Assembly: GCA_963082975.1 (NCBI GenBank)
Contig: OY720344.1
Location: forward strand, 95,175,228 to 95,239,227
Source: Labia minor
Taxonomy: Eukaryota > Arthropoda > Insecta > Dermaptera > Spongiphoridae
Length of the DNA: 64,000 bases
Reading direction: 5' to 3'
The stretch's first letter is position 1, and each line of letters opens with the position of its first letter. Shown piece by piece: positions 10,701-23,827 of the stretch. Under the pieces are notes generated by a model, which saw only the letters and a program-made list of their open reading frames with translations, searched no databases and was not told the origin of the DNA. A program made the position numbers and the translations under genes.

Positions 10701-12028
10701 CGGACTGGGTGGCTTTTTTCATTCTTTCTTTTTTTTCTCTACAAAAATATTTCGAAAGACAGGGAAACAAAAAGAACAAAAAGAAAACATCGAGCACCGT
10801 TGCACAGATAAATTTTTAATGGAATTAACCAGATGAAATACTGTTTCAAGTCGTCTTACCTTTGATACCATAATAATTTCTAAAGGGTTAATAAAAATAT
10901 GTAAGTATAATTTCATTCATTCATGTGCAAAGTAAACAAGTAAAATAAACATTTTTTTGTTTTATTTTTATAATATATTCTTTCTGTCGATTTCAGTAAA
11001 CAAATAAGGAAATATTTTTCATATTTTGAATTATAAAATGAGTATTTTTTAAATATTACCCTAATATATATAACAAATCATATTTATGATGACTTTAAAA
11101 TTAAAAAAGAATATAATATATTCAAAATTTTTTTTTTATTTTCAATTTTAATGATTAATAATAGTTATTTCCTCATCAATTTGTTTATTGTAAAATGTGA
11201 AAAGAAAAAATATTTTTAAAAAATTAAAAAAAAAAAAAAAAAAAAAAATATAAAAACTTTATTTTTCTTCATCTCTTTTCATTTTCATTTTTGTTTATAA
11301 TTTTCAATCAATTTGCACAAGTAAATAAAATAATTAGTAAGTATGTATTAAATATTTTAAGGCAAAACAAATAATGTGGCAGAGGCATACATCGTATATA
11401 AGACTATTAGAGAGTGTAGGGGTAATAAGAAAAATCTAGGAAAAATTAACTATTCTATTGTAATGCATAAAATAATAATAATTAATGTAATCTATAAAAC
11501 AATACTTTTTCAAAAGTATTTATTACAAAATATAAAATTTCAATATTATTAAAATAAAAATAGTTTCTATATTCGACATATTAATGTGGTTTATCTAAAA
11601 AAAGCACACAATGTAATTTAAATTTTAAATAAATATATAAATTATTATCTATAAAGTATGATAGTGTCTGTTGGTTAATGGTTTAACTACCATATATTCA
11701 CGGATTTAAGTACCAGATATTAAAACTTGTAAATTTCTATAATTAATTAAAAATATTAATTTTTTCAATTTAATTTTGAAAAAAAATTTGAATGTTTTTA
11801 ATGGTTTTGAAAGCTGTTTTATTTGCTTTAAGATTAACATATATAAAGTCAATTTTGTGTTTTTTAAAAATATTTATATACTAATATCTAAAAAAAAATC
11901 TTATCTCATCCCATTTAATTTCTATTCTATATATTATACATATATGCATTATTTAATAAATAATAGTGCTATAATATATACCTACATCTACAATATATAT
12001 TTTAAATATTATAAGCTAATAATATAAG
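10701..12028. other. A+T-rich region without recognisable gene
   Basis: Contains a long A tract at about 11226-11248 and a tRNA-like scrap near 11665-11725 (ggttaatggtttaac, then ggatttaagtacc). Nothing else supported. Confidence 0.5.
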
Positions 12029-12165
12029 CTGCTGAACTTAAAAGTCTTTGGCGTTAACAGCCACTCACCTCCAATTGTCTCTCTTCTAAGCAACTTTTAT
12101 TCACAATTTATATTCGCTTCAAATTCTCCATATCTGATTTCTGACATTCTTAGCCTACAAAATGG
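12029..12165 (-). repeat. Strongly decayed LINE tail (tentative)
   Basis: The phrase gaacttaaaagtctttggcg and what follows align loosely, by eye, with the minus-strand LINE tail at 37495-37580 (gaactcgaaagatcttggcc). The match is weak. Confidence 0.3.
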
Positions 12166-12600
12166 TTGCAATAACTATACTATATATATTTAAAAATATT
12201 TTTATTCGGACTCAACAAACTAACATAATCAATTTTTAATATTAACAATATTTGTGAATGGATTAAGGTCTTCTCACTTTCCCAATAATAATTCATTTCT
12301 AGTACATAATGATATAGAAAATTTTATTTTCGTCCTATAAAGTCATAGAAGGCCCCTCATAATTTCTACCAAATGGAAAATCTCGAATATTTTATCAACT
12401 TTCATGACATCAATAGTTATCTAAATATTTAATTATTTTTCAATATTTTTATTCTTCCGTATTTTAAATTTTTTCTATTTTATTTTCTCAATATTAATTT
12501 GAATCCATACTTCTTTTCTTCTATTCATTAATTCTTCTAGGATATCTACTATTGAATTTGGAAAGCGTATTCTAAAATATAATAACCTAATATTTCATTT

Positions 12601-13195
12601 TTACTATTTCGCAAGAGATAGTATTGCGATCACGAAAATTTTCGATTTCAAGATTTTGATGTTTTTATACGTTTTGAAGGTCCCTGAGTCATTTTACTAC
12701 GGTTGAGAAAAATATCTGTATGTGTGTGTGTGTAGACAAGATTACTTAAAAACGGTTGGAGCTAGAATAATGAAATTTGGTATACGTGCATTATTCAAAA
12801 TTCGTAGTTTTCTATCAACTTTTGAGAAATGTAGCTCAACCGGAAGTAGGTCATTAACTACTACGTTCTGATTTTTTTTCCTCTAAAGTGAGCGTAAAAA
12901 TAAAAATATATGTTTGATAGTTTTTCACATTATTTAAAATTGTATAAAACTTCTATATATAGAATTTCAAATTGATTGAATCGCTGAAAGTACCGGAATT
13001 AATTTTTGAACACTGCAAATCACGCGCCAGCATGTGACGTGGTGCCATCAACAAAGAGCCAAACACGCGCTGGTTTAATAAATATTATTTATTAATTTTA
13101 ATTTATAATTTAATTAATTAAATTTAATTTAAATATAATATATGTTATTTAATCCAATTCAAATTGCGAGATAGTTGAATGGAGACACTCCAGGT
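12601..13195 (-). mobile_element. Helentron/DINE-like element, family A, copy 2
   Basis: Same organisation as the other family A copies: a terminal hairpin at 12603-12622 (here actatttcgcaagagatagt, with a base change in the stem), a (TG)n tract near 12719-12732, the cacgcgccagca segment near 13020, and the gcgagatagt sub-terminal repeat followed by gaatggagacactccag. Non-coding. Confidence 0.65.
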
Positions 13196-13380
13196 TTTTT
13201 TGAATTGATTTCAATTCTTCAAATTAATCTGGTATGTTTAAAAATAACTTTTAGGTGGATCTATTTTTAAATTCATATCGAATACACAAATTATACAATT
13301 TTTTACATATACAAAATAGTTTTTCCCTGTTCCACTGGTCCTATATCTCTTTAAATATAAATAAAAACAATGGTATTGTT

Positions 13381-13700
13381 AGTTTACATTTGTTCCAATT
13401 GCCTTAGGCGGCTACTGTCAGTTTGTGGTCTATTTATAAGGGGGTGTGTCTGATTGGAAGGCAAATCTCGGAAATCGCTTTGGTAATATGTCCATCAATA
13501 TGACGTCAATTATCGACACCCTTTCAATATGAAAATATTAATCCGATAGGGGGATTATTTAGGTTTGCAGAATTATTTAAAAAAAAAGCATCAGCTTCCC
13601 CCACTTGCCTTTATACATCCCTACTCTTTCCAACATTCAATTCCCGATTTTATCCACATGAATGTTGTTCGATTGGTTATTAAAATTAAATTTACACATA
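13381..13700. promoter_or_regulatory. Complex non-coding block, candidate regulatory element
   Basis: About 300 bp of balanced composition without repeats or an open frame, unlike its surroundings. It has a MEF2-type site (ctatttataa, 13430-13439) and a perfect CRE (tgacgtca, 13501-13508). That reads like conserved regulatory DNA, but conservation is not tested. Confidence 0.3.
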
Positions 13701-15534
13701 ACGATGGGGTCTCCATTTTTATCAATTTAAAAAAAAATATTTTCCCGTTTTCTTTTTATTATGAATCTGTTTATTCAAAATTGATAAATATATAAAATTG
13801 ATAAATAAATATAATGGTACAGAAAAAAATATTAACATCAACCAAATTATGTTATTAATATAGAGGTAAATTTTTATATTTAATATATTTTTTTTTAATA
13901 AAATTTACCTACATTTTCTAGAGATGGATTAGTTTTACCTTCTATCTATTTTTAAAGAAATAAAATGGATGGTTAAGTAGATATTCAATTATAATTATAT
14001 GATATTACAAAAGAAATAAGCTCTTCAAAGACAAAACTTCCTAAAAATTTAATATGTAATGTTTAAAACAAATAAAAGTCTAATTTATTAAAAAAAAATA
14101 TGTTGTTTCTATACTAAAATTACCCGGTTAATGGTTGTTCTTGGATTTAATTTTTGAGCTCAACCACTTGCAATCGTGCAAAACACATTTCTGTTAACAA
14201 TATAAAATATAGAACGTTAAAAACAGTGTTATCACTCTATTAACAAAAAATGAGTAGTTGCTATTACCTGTTTTAAATACAGCGACTAATATAGATTTTA
14301 AATAAATACGAAATTAATTAAGTAAAGTTTGGATTAATACTACAAGTTTATTTCATAATTTTTAAGGTTTTTGCTAAATGTAATCTTCACAAATATTTAA
14401 TTAAATAATGATAAGAATTTTATTTGGGTGTACTACTCTGAAGATCCGATGATGATGGATTTAGAATAAATTTTGAACTACTAGGCCCTGACGTTAAGAA
14501 GAGTAGAAGATCACAAACACTGAAAAGATTACCTTCTTTTAATGATTTTTTTTCCAAAATATGTTTTCGATTTAAGAATCGTCTTAAATTGAAATTTGTC
14601 ACTTTCTTAAAATTGTAGTATTTAACTTCAAATGAAAAAGATGGTCGTGCGCTAGAATTGGAAAGGAGAAAAAGTGCTCATTTTTATGATAAACAATTAA
14701 TTTAATTCATTTATTATTAGAATTTCCCCTATATATCAAATCTTGGATTTTCTAATACAAATTTCTATTTGAAAGAGATAAAGTGTAATGGTGGCTGCCG
14801 ATCCCAAGGAGACAAGTATTTTTTCAATTAGGATAAGTACATTAAAATCTTGTAGATTGAAGAAAAGATAATAACATTTAGTGGAAACTAAATAACTATA
14901 TAGGCAATTTATTGATAATTTATTTTTTAAAGAAATATGAAACCATATCTTTTTTGTTCCTAACATCAAATCATATCTTGTTATAGCTCTTTATTACCAT
15001 TCTCTGTCAGTCTTTTCTCTCTTAAATGCACAGAATTTTATGTTCATTATAAAATCAAATAAATGATCAATAAAATGGTATGATTTTATTTATATATCAC
15101 TAAATGATAAAAGTTCTAATATAATAAATAAGTATATATAATATATAAATTTAAATTTAAATTTTTATTGCTATATTTATTTTATTTTACGTTTAAAAAA
15201 ACCAAGTAAATTTCATCATATATTTACCTACGATTAAACCGATATTATTTATTCAAATAAAATTACAATTCAATAGACAAATAAACTAGTTTTTATTACT
15301 AAATTTATACCAAATGTTCTACATATATATAAATAATTAAAAAAAAATTATCATTATTCAGTAAATACAGTTTATCTAAAATAAAAATGTTTATAATAAA
15401 TAGTAAACAACATATCAATACATCAATTTAGATAGATATGTAGGAAATTGAAGAAGATGGTTTAGAAGAATGTGACACTGGCTAGGCATAAAAAGAAATT
15501 AAAAATAAATAAAAAAAAAATTTAGTTTTTACAA
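13701..15534. other. A+T-rich region without recognisable gene
   Basis: A 60-codon minus-strand open frame (14602-14420) has a serine-rich C-terminus and no recognisable domain. I do not call it a gene. The rest is low complexity. Confidence 0.45.
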
Positions 15535-16119
15535 ATTTCCATTTGATTATAATTTTTATGGTAGTAAGAGATTTTTACATATCTTCATGAATCATGCATT
15601 TTCTTAACAGAAAAAAGTATTTTTAGCATGTCTGTCCGTCCGTCCGTCCGTCTGTGTGTCCGTATAAACGTGTACAGCTTGAACAATTGAACGGATTTTG
15701 ATGAAATTTGGTATATTCACTTAATACATCAGTATGATGATTTGATCAACTTTTGGTGTATATCCGGAAACCGGAAGTGGTAGTATTAGCGATCAATCAT
15801 AGGAAGGGAAGGGTTATTTTTACACCAGATTTCAGATGAGGAGATTTTTTTACATATCTTCACAAATCATGCACTTTGTATTGGTTTTATCCTCGGGAAA
15901 ATCATCTTCATTAGTTTTTTCTTAATTTAAAATTATATGACGTCACAGCCTGGTCTTTCATATATATTATAAATAAAATAAAATTAAAAATATTTATGTT
16001 ATATTCATATCTGTTTTTTATTGCATTAATAGATATATTAAAATTATTTGACATTGTTTCTGTAGCTGGGAATTAATTTATTTAAAACCGTCGGTCGGTT
16101 CTGAGCCTGGCCACAGGTC
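15535..16119 (+). mobile_element. Helentron/DINE-like element, family B, copy 1
   Basis: Family B has a (gtcc/gtct)n tract (here 15633-15665), a conserved phrase around gaaatttggtat, and tatatccggaaaccggaagtgg. Its 3' end has the repeat gtcggtcggt (16090-16099) and a small hairpin, cctggccacagg (16106-16117). In this copy the module gagatttttacatatcttca occurs twice (about 15568 and 15840). The second is followed by a segment shared in inverse orientation with 56878-56925. Non-coding. Confidence 0.6.
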
Positions 16120-16226
16120 AACTTATTTAGAATTATTATTATTTTCTACCTTTGTTTATTTTCTTAGTTAAAAATTCTAAATTTTATAAAAACTATAAAG
16201 TATTTTTGAGTTCTATTTAAAAAAAA

Positions 16227-16822
16227 TCTGGACTGTCTCCACTCGACTATCTCGCAAATTTAAATTGGATTAAATAACATATATTATATTTAAATTAAAT
16301 TTAGTTAATGAAATTATAAATTAAAATTAATAAATAATATTGATTAAACCAGCGCGTGTTTGGCTCTTTGTTGATGGCACCACGTCACGTGCTGGCGCGT
16401 GATTTGAAGTGTTAAAAAATTAATTCTGGTACTGTCAGCAAATAAATCAAGCTGAAATTCTAGATATAGCAGTTTTATACAATTATTAATCATGTGATGA
16501 ATTATCAAACATATATCTTTATTTTTACGGTCACTTTAGAAGAAAAAAAATCAAAATGTTGTAGGTAATGAGCCTCTTCCGGTTGAGCTTCATTTCTCAA
16601 AACTTGATAAAAAACTAAGAATTTTGAATAATGCCCGTGTACCAAATTTTATTATTGTAGCTCAAACCATTTTTGGGTAATCTTGTCTACATACACACAT
16701 ACATATACACAGACATTTTTCATAGTGAAAATAATTCAGGGACCTTCAAAACATATAATAACATCAAAATCTCAACATCGAAAATTTTCGTGATCGGAAT
16801 ATTATCTCTGGCGAGATAGTAA
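16227..16822 (+). mobile_element. Helentron/DINE-like element, family A, copy 3
   Basis: A near full-length plus-strand copy. It starts tctggactgtctccactcga with sub-terminal actatctcgc, holds the gcgcgtgtttggctctttg segment and an (AC)n tract, and ends with the hairpin attatctctggcgagatagt followed by A residues. Confidence 0.7.
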
Positions 16823-17280
16823 AAAATTAAATAATTTATTTTAGGTTGCAATTTTTCTCATTCTTTATTTATCCTCTTTATTATATTTATTCCTATGTTA
16901 TATTTTAATTTTTCCGCAATTAATAAGGATTGAACTCTTGTTTTCAAGTTGAGTGGTTAAGAATTACATTTGTATAAATATATCCAAGGAAATTTTTTAC
17001 ATCAGGAATTTGCTTTTAATTTAATAAATAAATTCAATTGATATGCATATGTTTTAAATGTTCATTTTTCTTTGTATATATAAATTTGAGTGTGTGTCTG
17101 TCAATAGATTCATTTATTTTGAAATACTGTTTTTTTAATCCCTATTCGATCGAAGGATTTATATAAAAATTAGTCCTTTTAATATGATATATATATATGT
17201 GAGGAGGAGATATCTGTGTGATATGATATGCCCCTATATAAATGTGTGACTCAATATGTATGATTGAATTTTGAACAAAT
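16823..17280. other. A+T-rich region without recognisable gene
   Basis: Low complexity with one tRNA-like scrap near 16925-16965 (ggattgaactcttg). Nothing else supported. Confidence 0.45.
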
Positions 17281-17530
17281 CCGGATAAAAAAAGAGTGGT
17301 GGCAGGAGTAAAGGGGTTTAAAAAAGTTTAGTTTCGGTTGGTGCCGCCGTCAATGAACAGTGTTCAAATATTGTGTGCTACTGCTGCTGTTGAAGTAACA
17401 ACCCTTCACTCTCCGTCCTCCCCTTCCCTCTGCTTTCCCATCCCCTCAACCCCCCATCTATTTTTTTCATCCCCACCAATCACATCAACTTCCCCGCCCC
17501 CTCTCATATTGATTTCAATAACTTTTTGAT
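17281..17530. other. GC-richer block with pyrimidine-rich tract
   Basis: The left part has agagtggtggcaggagt and ttggtgccgccgtc. The right part is a C/T-rich tract (17400-17500). A 63-codon open frame spans it but is proline/serine low complexity. It may be regulatory; no gene is supported. Confidence 0.3.
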
Positions 17531-18184
17531 TCGATAGGGAAAATTTGTTTAGAGGATTAATTAAATTTTTTTTTATTTTTGTCTTTCAAGAGTAAAATAC
17601 AATATTATAAAATAAAATAAAATTAAACAAAATATATATGTATATATATATATATATATAAAAACTAAAAGCGGATTAAAAGATTTACATTTGTATGATT
17701 AAGTGAATACGTTTTCAAGAGAAAAAGAGGGTGAGATTTAAAAATTAATTAATTATTCATTGAAAAAATAATGAACAATTAAATTGAAAAAAATATATTT
17801 TTTTTTCAATAGAGTAAAATGATAATGTTGGATGTTATACATAAAATATCAAGGGTTAATTAAAAATTTTTACTAATGAACTTAACATAAACTAAAATAT
17901 ACTATTTTACTTCCAAATTCTATAGAACATATATGAATTTCCTAATAGTTTATATCAATAACAAATTTGTGAAAATATTTATTTTAAATAATAAAATAAT
18001 TTATAAATAAAATAAAAAAATTAATTATTTTAAATTAATAATTTATTATATATTCAACACACCTTTTTAAAAAGTTTGTTTTTCTATCAATTGAATTAAT
18101 TAATTTTGTTTTATTTTTTAATCTTTTAATTTTTGATTTTCGATTATCTCATTTTTGGTTCTCAAGTCAGTTCTAAACGGGTTT

Positions 18185-18671
18185 ATTTTTACCGACCGAC
18201 TATAGTAAGTGAGCTATTGTTTTCACATCAAATTTTACATGTAGAGATTTTCACATATCTACACAAATCATTCATTTTGTTAACAGAAAACAATATTTTT
18301 AGTATGATATCTGTCCGACCGTCCGTCTACTCTATGTCCGAATAGAAGTGTATAGCTTGAACGGCTCAACGGAGTTTGATAAAATTTGGTATATTTAGTT
18401 AATGCATCACTACCGCGAATTCATCAATTTTTGGTGTATATCCGGAAACCGGAAGTGGTAGTTTACAAAGTATTAATTTTATATTCATTGTCCCAAAATA
18501 TTTCACTTAAAATATAGTAGTAATAAATAATTGAGTAATTAAACTAAAAATAAAAACCAAGATAATATAATTTAGTCACTTTAATACAGGTTTAAAAATA
18601 TTATTTTTTTTGATACTAACGTTGTTTGAAAATTAATGTATTTCAAATCGTCGGTGCCTGGCCACAGCTCA
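18185..18671 (+). mobile_element. Helentron/DINE-like element, family B, copy 2
   Basis: Begins with the 5' sub-terminal repeat accgaccgac (18191-18200), the inverse of the 3' gtcggtcggt of copy 1. It then has a short (gtcc)n tract near 18312 and ccggaaaccggaagtggtag at 18440-18460. It ends with tcgtcggtgcctggccacag, a shortened 3' repeat plus hairpin. Confidence 0.6.
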
Positions 18672-19389
18672 TATTTTTGTTTTTTATTCTATATTATTAT
18701 TTACTTTATTTTATTAAATCATAAATTTCACGAACGAGACTTCTCTAGGCTATTATTAAATTAATTTGATAAATTAATTATTTTTCAAATCCTTCAAAAT
18801 AAAGTTTTAATATATGAACCCTCAAAAATCGAATTTAAAATCCTTATAAGGATTCCTTTATTTTTCTTATGGTATCCAAATAACAATCAATTTCTCTCTC
18901 TCTCTCTTTCGAAATACAAATTTTATTATAAAATATGAATATTAATCCAGACTAAGAGAGAAACGTAATACCCAAAAGAATAAACTTATTAATAAAATTA
19001 CATATTATATCTATGTAGAAAGAGTATTCTGGTATATATAGTATATCATTAATACATTGAAATCTATAATATTGAAATTATATTTTATTAAATTTTTAAT
19101 AATTATAGCTTAAGGCTAAAAATGCAATAAATCAAATGAGTATATATTAAACATTGAATAAAAAAAAATAATTGAAAATATATTAAAATGAATATTTTAT
19201 TAATATATATATATATACATATATATGTTATATATTTATGTGTATATAGATCGTATATGTCATGCATTTTATTTGTTTGTATGCCTGTATATGTGTGAGT
19301 ATATTATTAATATAAATATTTAATGAAAAATGAAATGTTTCTATCAAAACTCATTGATTTTAATGAAGGGCTAAATTGTGAAATTAAAT

Positions 19390-19431
<42 letters not shown>

Positions 19432-20090
19432 TATCTATATATTCTTAATTAAATACATTTACAACGAATAACAAATTATTTTTTAAACAAATGAGTTTGC
19501 TTTCTATTTATTTATTTATTTTTTGAATTTAATTTTATATTATAAATATTCTCTCTTTCTCTCTCTATCTAAATATATATATATATATATACAGAACAGA
19601 ACAGGAATTGGTTGGGGTTGAATGTGTGAATGAGTTTCAAAATTTATAATTGATAATTATATTATTATTATTAATGGAAATATAAAATGAAAACGATGGT
19701 GGAATACTTATGATGTACTAAGTATATATATATATGATGTTTCTTTAAAAACAAATTAAAAAATATATTAATATTATGATTTTTTAGATAATAAAAAATC
19801 CCTCCCGTTAACATAAATATTGAATATCTATTATTTTTTACTTCCAAATATACTTGTCCTTAATATTATACATCTATTTTTTTTATATTATATGAGAATA
19901 TTTCACATAAAGCCACATTAATTTAATTTTAATATTATTTCAAAATTTGGAGTTTTCATCATATCAAAGAACCTTAGTTGCAACTTAATATTCTATTTTA
20001 TGATCATAATATAAAATCTACTTACAATTAATAATAATTAGATAATTAGAAAATGTTTAAGTAAAATATAAATAAATCAATATTAATTTT
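18672..20090. repeat. A+T-rich region with microsatellites
   Basis: Holds (TC)n near 18893-18907, and (TA)n tracts near 19203-19228, 19388-19428 and 19575-19592. No coding sequence recognised. Confidence 0.55.
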
Positions 20091-20614
20091 TACCGACTGA
20101 AGATAGGACGAGAAGCTATTGTTTTCACATCAAATTTCACTTGTGGAGATTATTACATATCTATGTATATTTACTTAATGTATCAGTAGAATGAATTCAT
20201 CAAATTTTGGTGTATATCTGGAAACCGGAATTGGAAGTTTACAAAGTATTAATTTTATATTCATTGTCGGAAATTTTTGATTTAAAATATACTAGTGATA
20301 AATATCTATGTATATTTACTTAATGTATCAGTAGAATTAATTCATCAAATTTTGGTGTATATCTGGAAACCGGAATTGGAAGTTTACAAAGTATTAATTT
20401 TATATTCATTGTCGGAAATGTTTGATTTAAAATATAGTAGTGATAAATAGTGATTGAGTAAGTAAACAAAAAATAAAAACCAAGATAATATAATTTAGTC
20501 ATTTTAATTCAAGTTTTAAAAATATTTTTTTTTGATACTTTATTTATATACATATAATGTTGTTTGGAAATTTATTTCAAATCGTCGGTCGTTTCTGTGC
20601 TTGACCACAGGTCA
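20091..20614 (+). mobile_element. Helentron/DINE-like element, family B, copy 3, with tandem duplication
   Basis: Starts taccgactga and ends with tcgtcggtcgtttctg plus the hairpin ttgaccacag. The (gtcc)n tract has been lost. The middle is duplicated in tandem: 20159-20303 and 20304-20448 are 145-bp units differing at only a few bases. Confidence 0.6.
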
Positions 20615-20759
20615 TTTTTTAAATAATTAGTTTGGCATAATCCTATAGATATTTTTACAATTATTAATCATATTAATGATTTTATTTCAAATTTTAGCAA
20701 ATTAAAATATATATATATATATATAAAGAGAAAGTACGAAATAAATGATTTTATAAAAC

Positions 20760-21110
20760 TGATTATGAATATTATTGTTCTGTGATTGGTGTTTTTGCTG
20801 TTGCTGTATTCTGCATTTCCCCTTCCTTCCCTCCAAATTCTCTCATAACGATATGATAATAAAAAAAAATGTCTACCTTCGCTTCTCTCTAATACGATAT
20901 TTAATTGGTCCTCGCTGGTTAAATCAATAAATGAGAAATGAGAGGGTGGCAGCGGATGAGGGAGGGGTAAAAGAGGGAGTGGGTCGGGTGCCACAAGCGG
21001 AAATAGTTTCCATTGCCGCGGTGGTTGTCCGGATGTTGCTTTATGTTCAATCAACGGGGCAAAAAGAGTAGGGATAGAGGGAAAAAAAGGGAGAAGATTT
21101 CCCCTACATT
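20760..21110. other. GC-richer block, possible regulatory element
   Basis: Contains gagggtggcagcgg, gtgggtcgggtgcc and cattgccgcggtgg in otherwise A+T-rich DNA. A 128-codon minus-strand frame (21054-20668) and a 70-codon plus-strand frame cross it. Both are compositionally odd and match no domain I know. It could be a 5' exon or a cis-regulatory block. Confidence 0.3.
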
Positions 21111-21399
21111 TTCACAGTGCCAATTGACAAACATTATTTTGCAAAAAATCTATAATATATCTCTATATATAATTATTTTAATTTTAATAAAAAGTTTTCA
21201 TTTATTATGCATTCTTTATAAGTAAAACATTTTCACAAACATATTAAATATTAATCATTTAGATTGTAGGGTATAAACATGCATGAGCACAACGAAAGGT
21301 GATCAAAATCTAAATGAAAAAAAAAATAAAATTATTTATTATAGTTAATATCATTGTAAGTAATTATATACTTATACATTTATATATATACCGGTTTAA

Positions 21400-21870
21400 T
21401 AACATTGCTCAGGTAAACGTTATCTCCATTCTAAAAACGGTACTAAACGTGTAAACAAACATTGTATCATTCATGAAAGTTTCACCTTTCTCGTGTTTTT
21501 TACAATTCTCTTTTTTTCTGAACCAATGCACGTGACATTTGTTGCACGACAATGCCCCTGCACACAAGTGCAGAATTGTGAAAGAGTTCCTTGCAAAGAG
21601 AGGTGTTGTTTTGTTGGAACACCTCCCATACTCGTCGGATTTGGCACCGGCTGATTTTTGGTTGTTCTCAAAATTGAAAATATCGATGAAAGGAAAGCAT
21701 TTTGGAACCGTGGAAGAGATCCAAAAAACGGTGGCCGAGGTCCAAGACAGCATCCCAAAGAATGAATTCCAGACAGTCCCAAAGCTGTATTGAGTTTTTT
21801 TAATAAAAACAAAAAAAAAATTTGTTTTGGTAATCGTACTCGCTTATCATAAGTCAGTCCTCTTACTTTT
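21400..21870 (+). mobile_element. Degenerate mariner remnant
   Basis: Same family as the element at 6738-7363. It shares the left untranslated region (gtaaacaaacattgtatcatt) and the right end (gtcagtcctcttacttttg), but the outermost inverted repeat bases have decayed and the N-terminal half of the gene is deleted. Confidence 0.75.
21539..21793 (+). pseudogene. mariner transposase C-terminal fragment
   Basis: 84 codons starting at LLHDNAPAHK and continuing through YSSDLAPADFWLF. The aspartates of HDN and APAD are 34 residues apart, the DD34D spacing of mariner transposases. The N-terminal DNA-binding half and the first catalytic aspartate are absent, and the frame ends early relative to 6963-7370. 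It cannot encode an active enzyme. Confidence 0.8.
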
Positions 21871-22707
21871 GCAATAGAATATATATATATGTATAAGTTT
21901 AAATATATATATATATACTTACAATGATATGAACTATAAAAAATCATTTTTTTTTCATTTAGAATTTGCCCATGTATATAGTCATTTCACAGTCTCCATC
22001 TAAGTGAAAGTGAATATTTATTTTTGATACATATGAGTTATTATATTATTTTTTTACATATTTTTATTTATTCTTCTTCATTTTATAACCACCACCATTA
22101 TCAATTCTGGTATTTATTTATACAATTTGCGAGTGCTTAAATTCATCTCAATATTCATACTTCCTTCCCAATAGGATGAATTAAATATTATGGAATATTT
22201 ATTATATTAATATTTCATGCCAATTTAGAAGGATTCAAACTTAAACGTTGTGAGTTCGATGCTTGTTTGATCATCAATAATAATTACTTTTTTCCGTAAA
22301 ATCAACTTTAACTTAATGTAAAGAGGACCAGGTTTTTGTTTTGTTACGGCATTGAACTATAAATTTCGGTAAAGTTTAACTAAAAAGAAATTAAATAGAT
22401 TCAATTACAGCTTATATAAAAATAAAATTAGGGTCTTTCCTATTGGCATCATAGTAAAAGCTGTTATTAATGTAAGATTATATGAATTATATAATTTATC
22501 AAATAATTTTTTAAGCCACACCTTAAAAATTAACCTAACTCCAAAAATCCAAAAAAACAATTTTTAAATAATATAAATGAAAATGAACAAAATAATTATT
22601 TAATTATGAATCTTTTATTTTAAGCTGACTCTATTGACTCTATTTAAGAAAGGTTTTATCTATTGAATAAAATTATAAAAAGATACTCAAATTATGTCAC
22701 CAACAAC

Positions 22708-22761
<54 letters not shown>

Positions 22762-23827
22762 TAGTTATAATATTAACCTTCAATTAAAAACTACAGGGCT
22801 ATCCATGAAATGTCAGATAATAATATGAAAATTTCAATCCAAAAATTAATAAAAATAAAAAAAAAATAAATAAAATAAAAATTAATAATAAAAAAAAATT
22901 TAATTTCAATATTTTTCATTATTTTCTTTTTTTTTCTTTTAATTTATTCGATTAAAAAATGAATATCAATAGAATTTAATTATATATATATATTTATAAA
23001 AGATGTATTTGTTAAAAAAAAAATCTAAATGCCATGAATATTTTTTTAAATATAATTTTTTCCCTGACAATTTGAATTTTTTTAGATTGCTAATTTGAAT
23101 AAAAGTTTATATATATATATATATTATATAAAATGAAACCCTTAGGCCGATTTTAAGGTTGAATAAGTGCTGTTTATATAAATTACATTCATATACAAGA
23201 ACTGAGAATGAATGAAGGGATGACCGAAAGAAGGGGAAGTAAAAAAAAGGGTGAAAAAGTTGTTATACAGTTTTTGTAATATATATGTATATTATACTCG
23301 TATACGTTTTTTTGTATTAAAAAGTTTCAGGACTATTGTAAAATGAAAATTCATACAATAAATTTCGAAAAAAATCATTGATTTGTTTAGTTGTTACAAA
23401 TATATGTATTGTTACTTTAACGCTTAATGAATAAGAATTTAATTTTCAAAATTAGAAAAGGAATATTGAATCAATTTCAACATTTAAAATATATTTTATT
23501 TATTATTCATATAAATTTTACTCTTTAATAATTTAAATATGTAATTAATGTATACAATCATATAGCTATTCTTTTATTCATTATTTTTTAAATTATTAAT
23601 GATACATATAGAAAATAGTAATAAACAAATAAAGTAAATTGAAGAAAGACTTAATTGGAGAAAATAGCAAAGAAAAATAGAGTATATTCAGGGCTTATTA
23701 CATCACAGAACAGTTAAAGTTCCTACTAAAAATGGCTCATTATTTTTTAATTCGGTATATTTTATTCCAATATATTCATAAAATAAATATCTAATTAATC
23801 ATATTATTATATATTATTATATTATTA
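21871..23827. repeat. A+T-rich region with (TA)n microsatellite
   Basis: No gene recognised. A (TA)n tract lies at about 22711-22758. A box-B-like scrap (gtgagttcgatgcttg) lies near 22250. The rest is low complexity. Confidence 0.5.

Noticed and set aside
14420-14602. 60-codon serine-rich minus-strand frame as a small gene or exon
   Set aside because: No splice or promoter signal, no family resemblance, and length is expected by chance.
20668-21054. 128-codon minus-strand frame
   Set aside because: Proline/serine-rich start and hydrophobic A+T-derived end; looks like a chance frame across a GC-richer patch.
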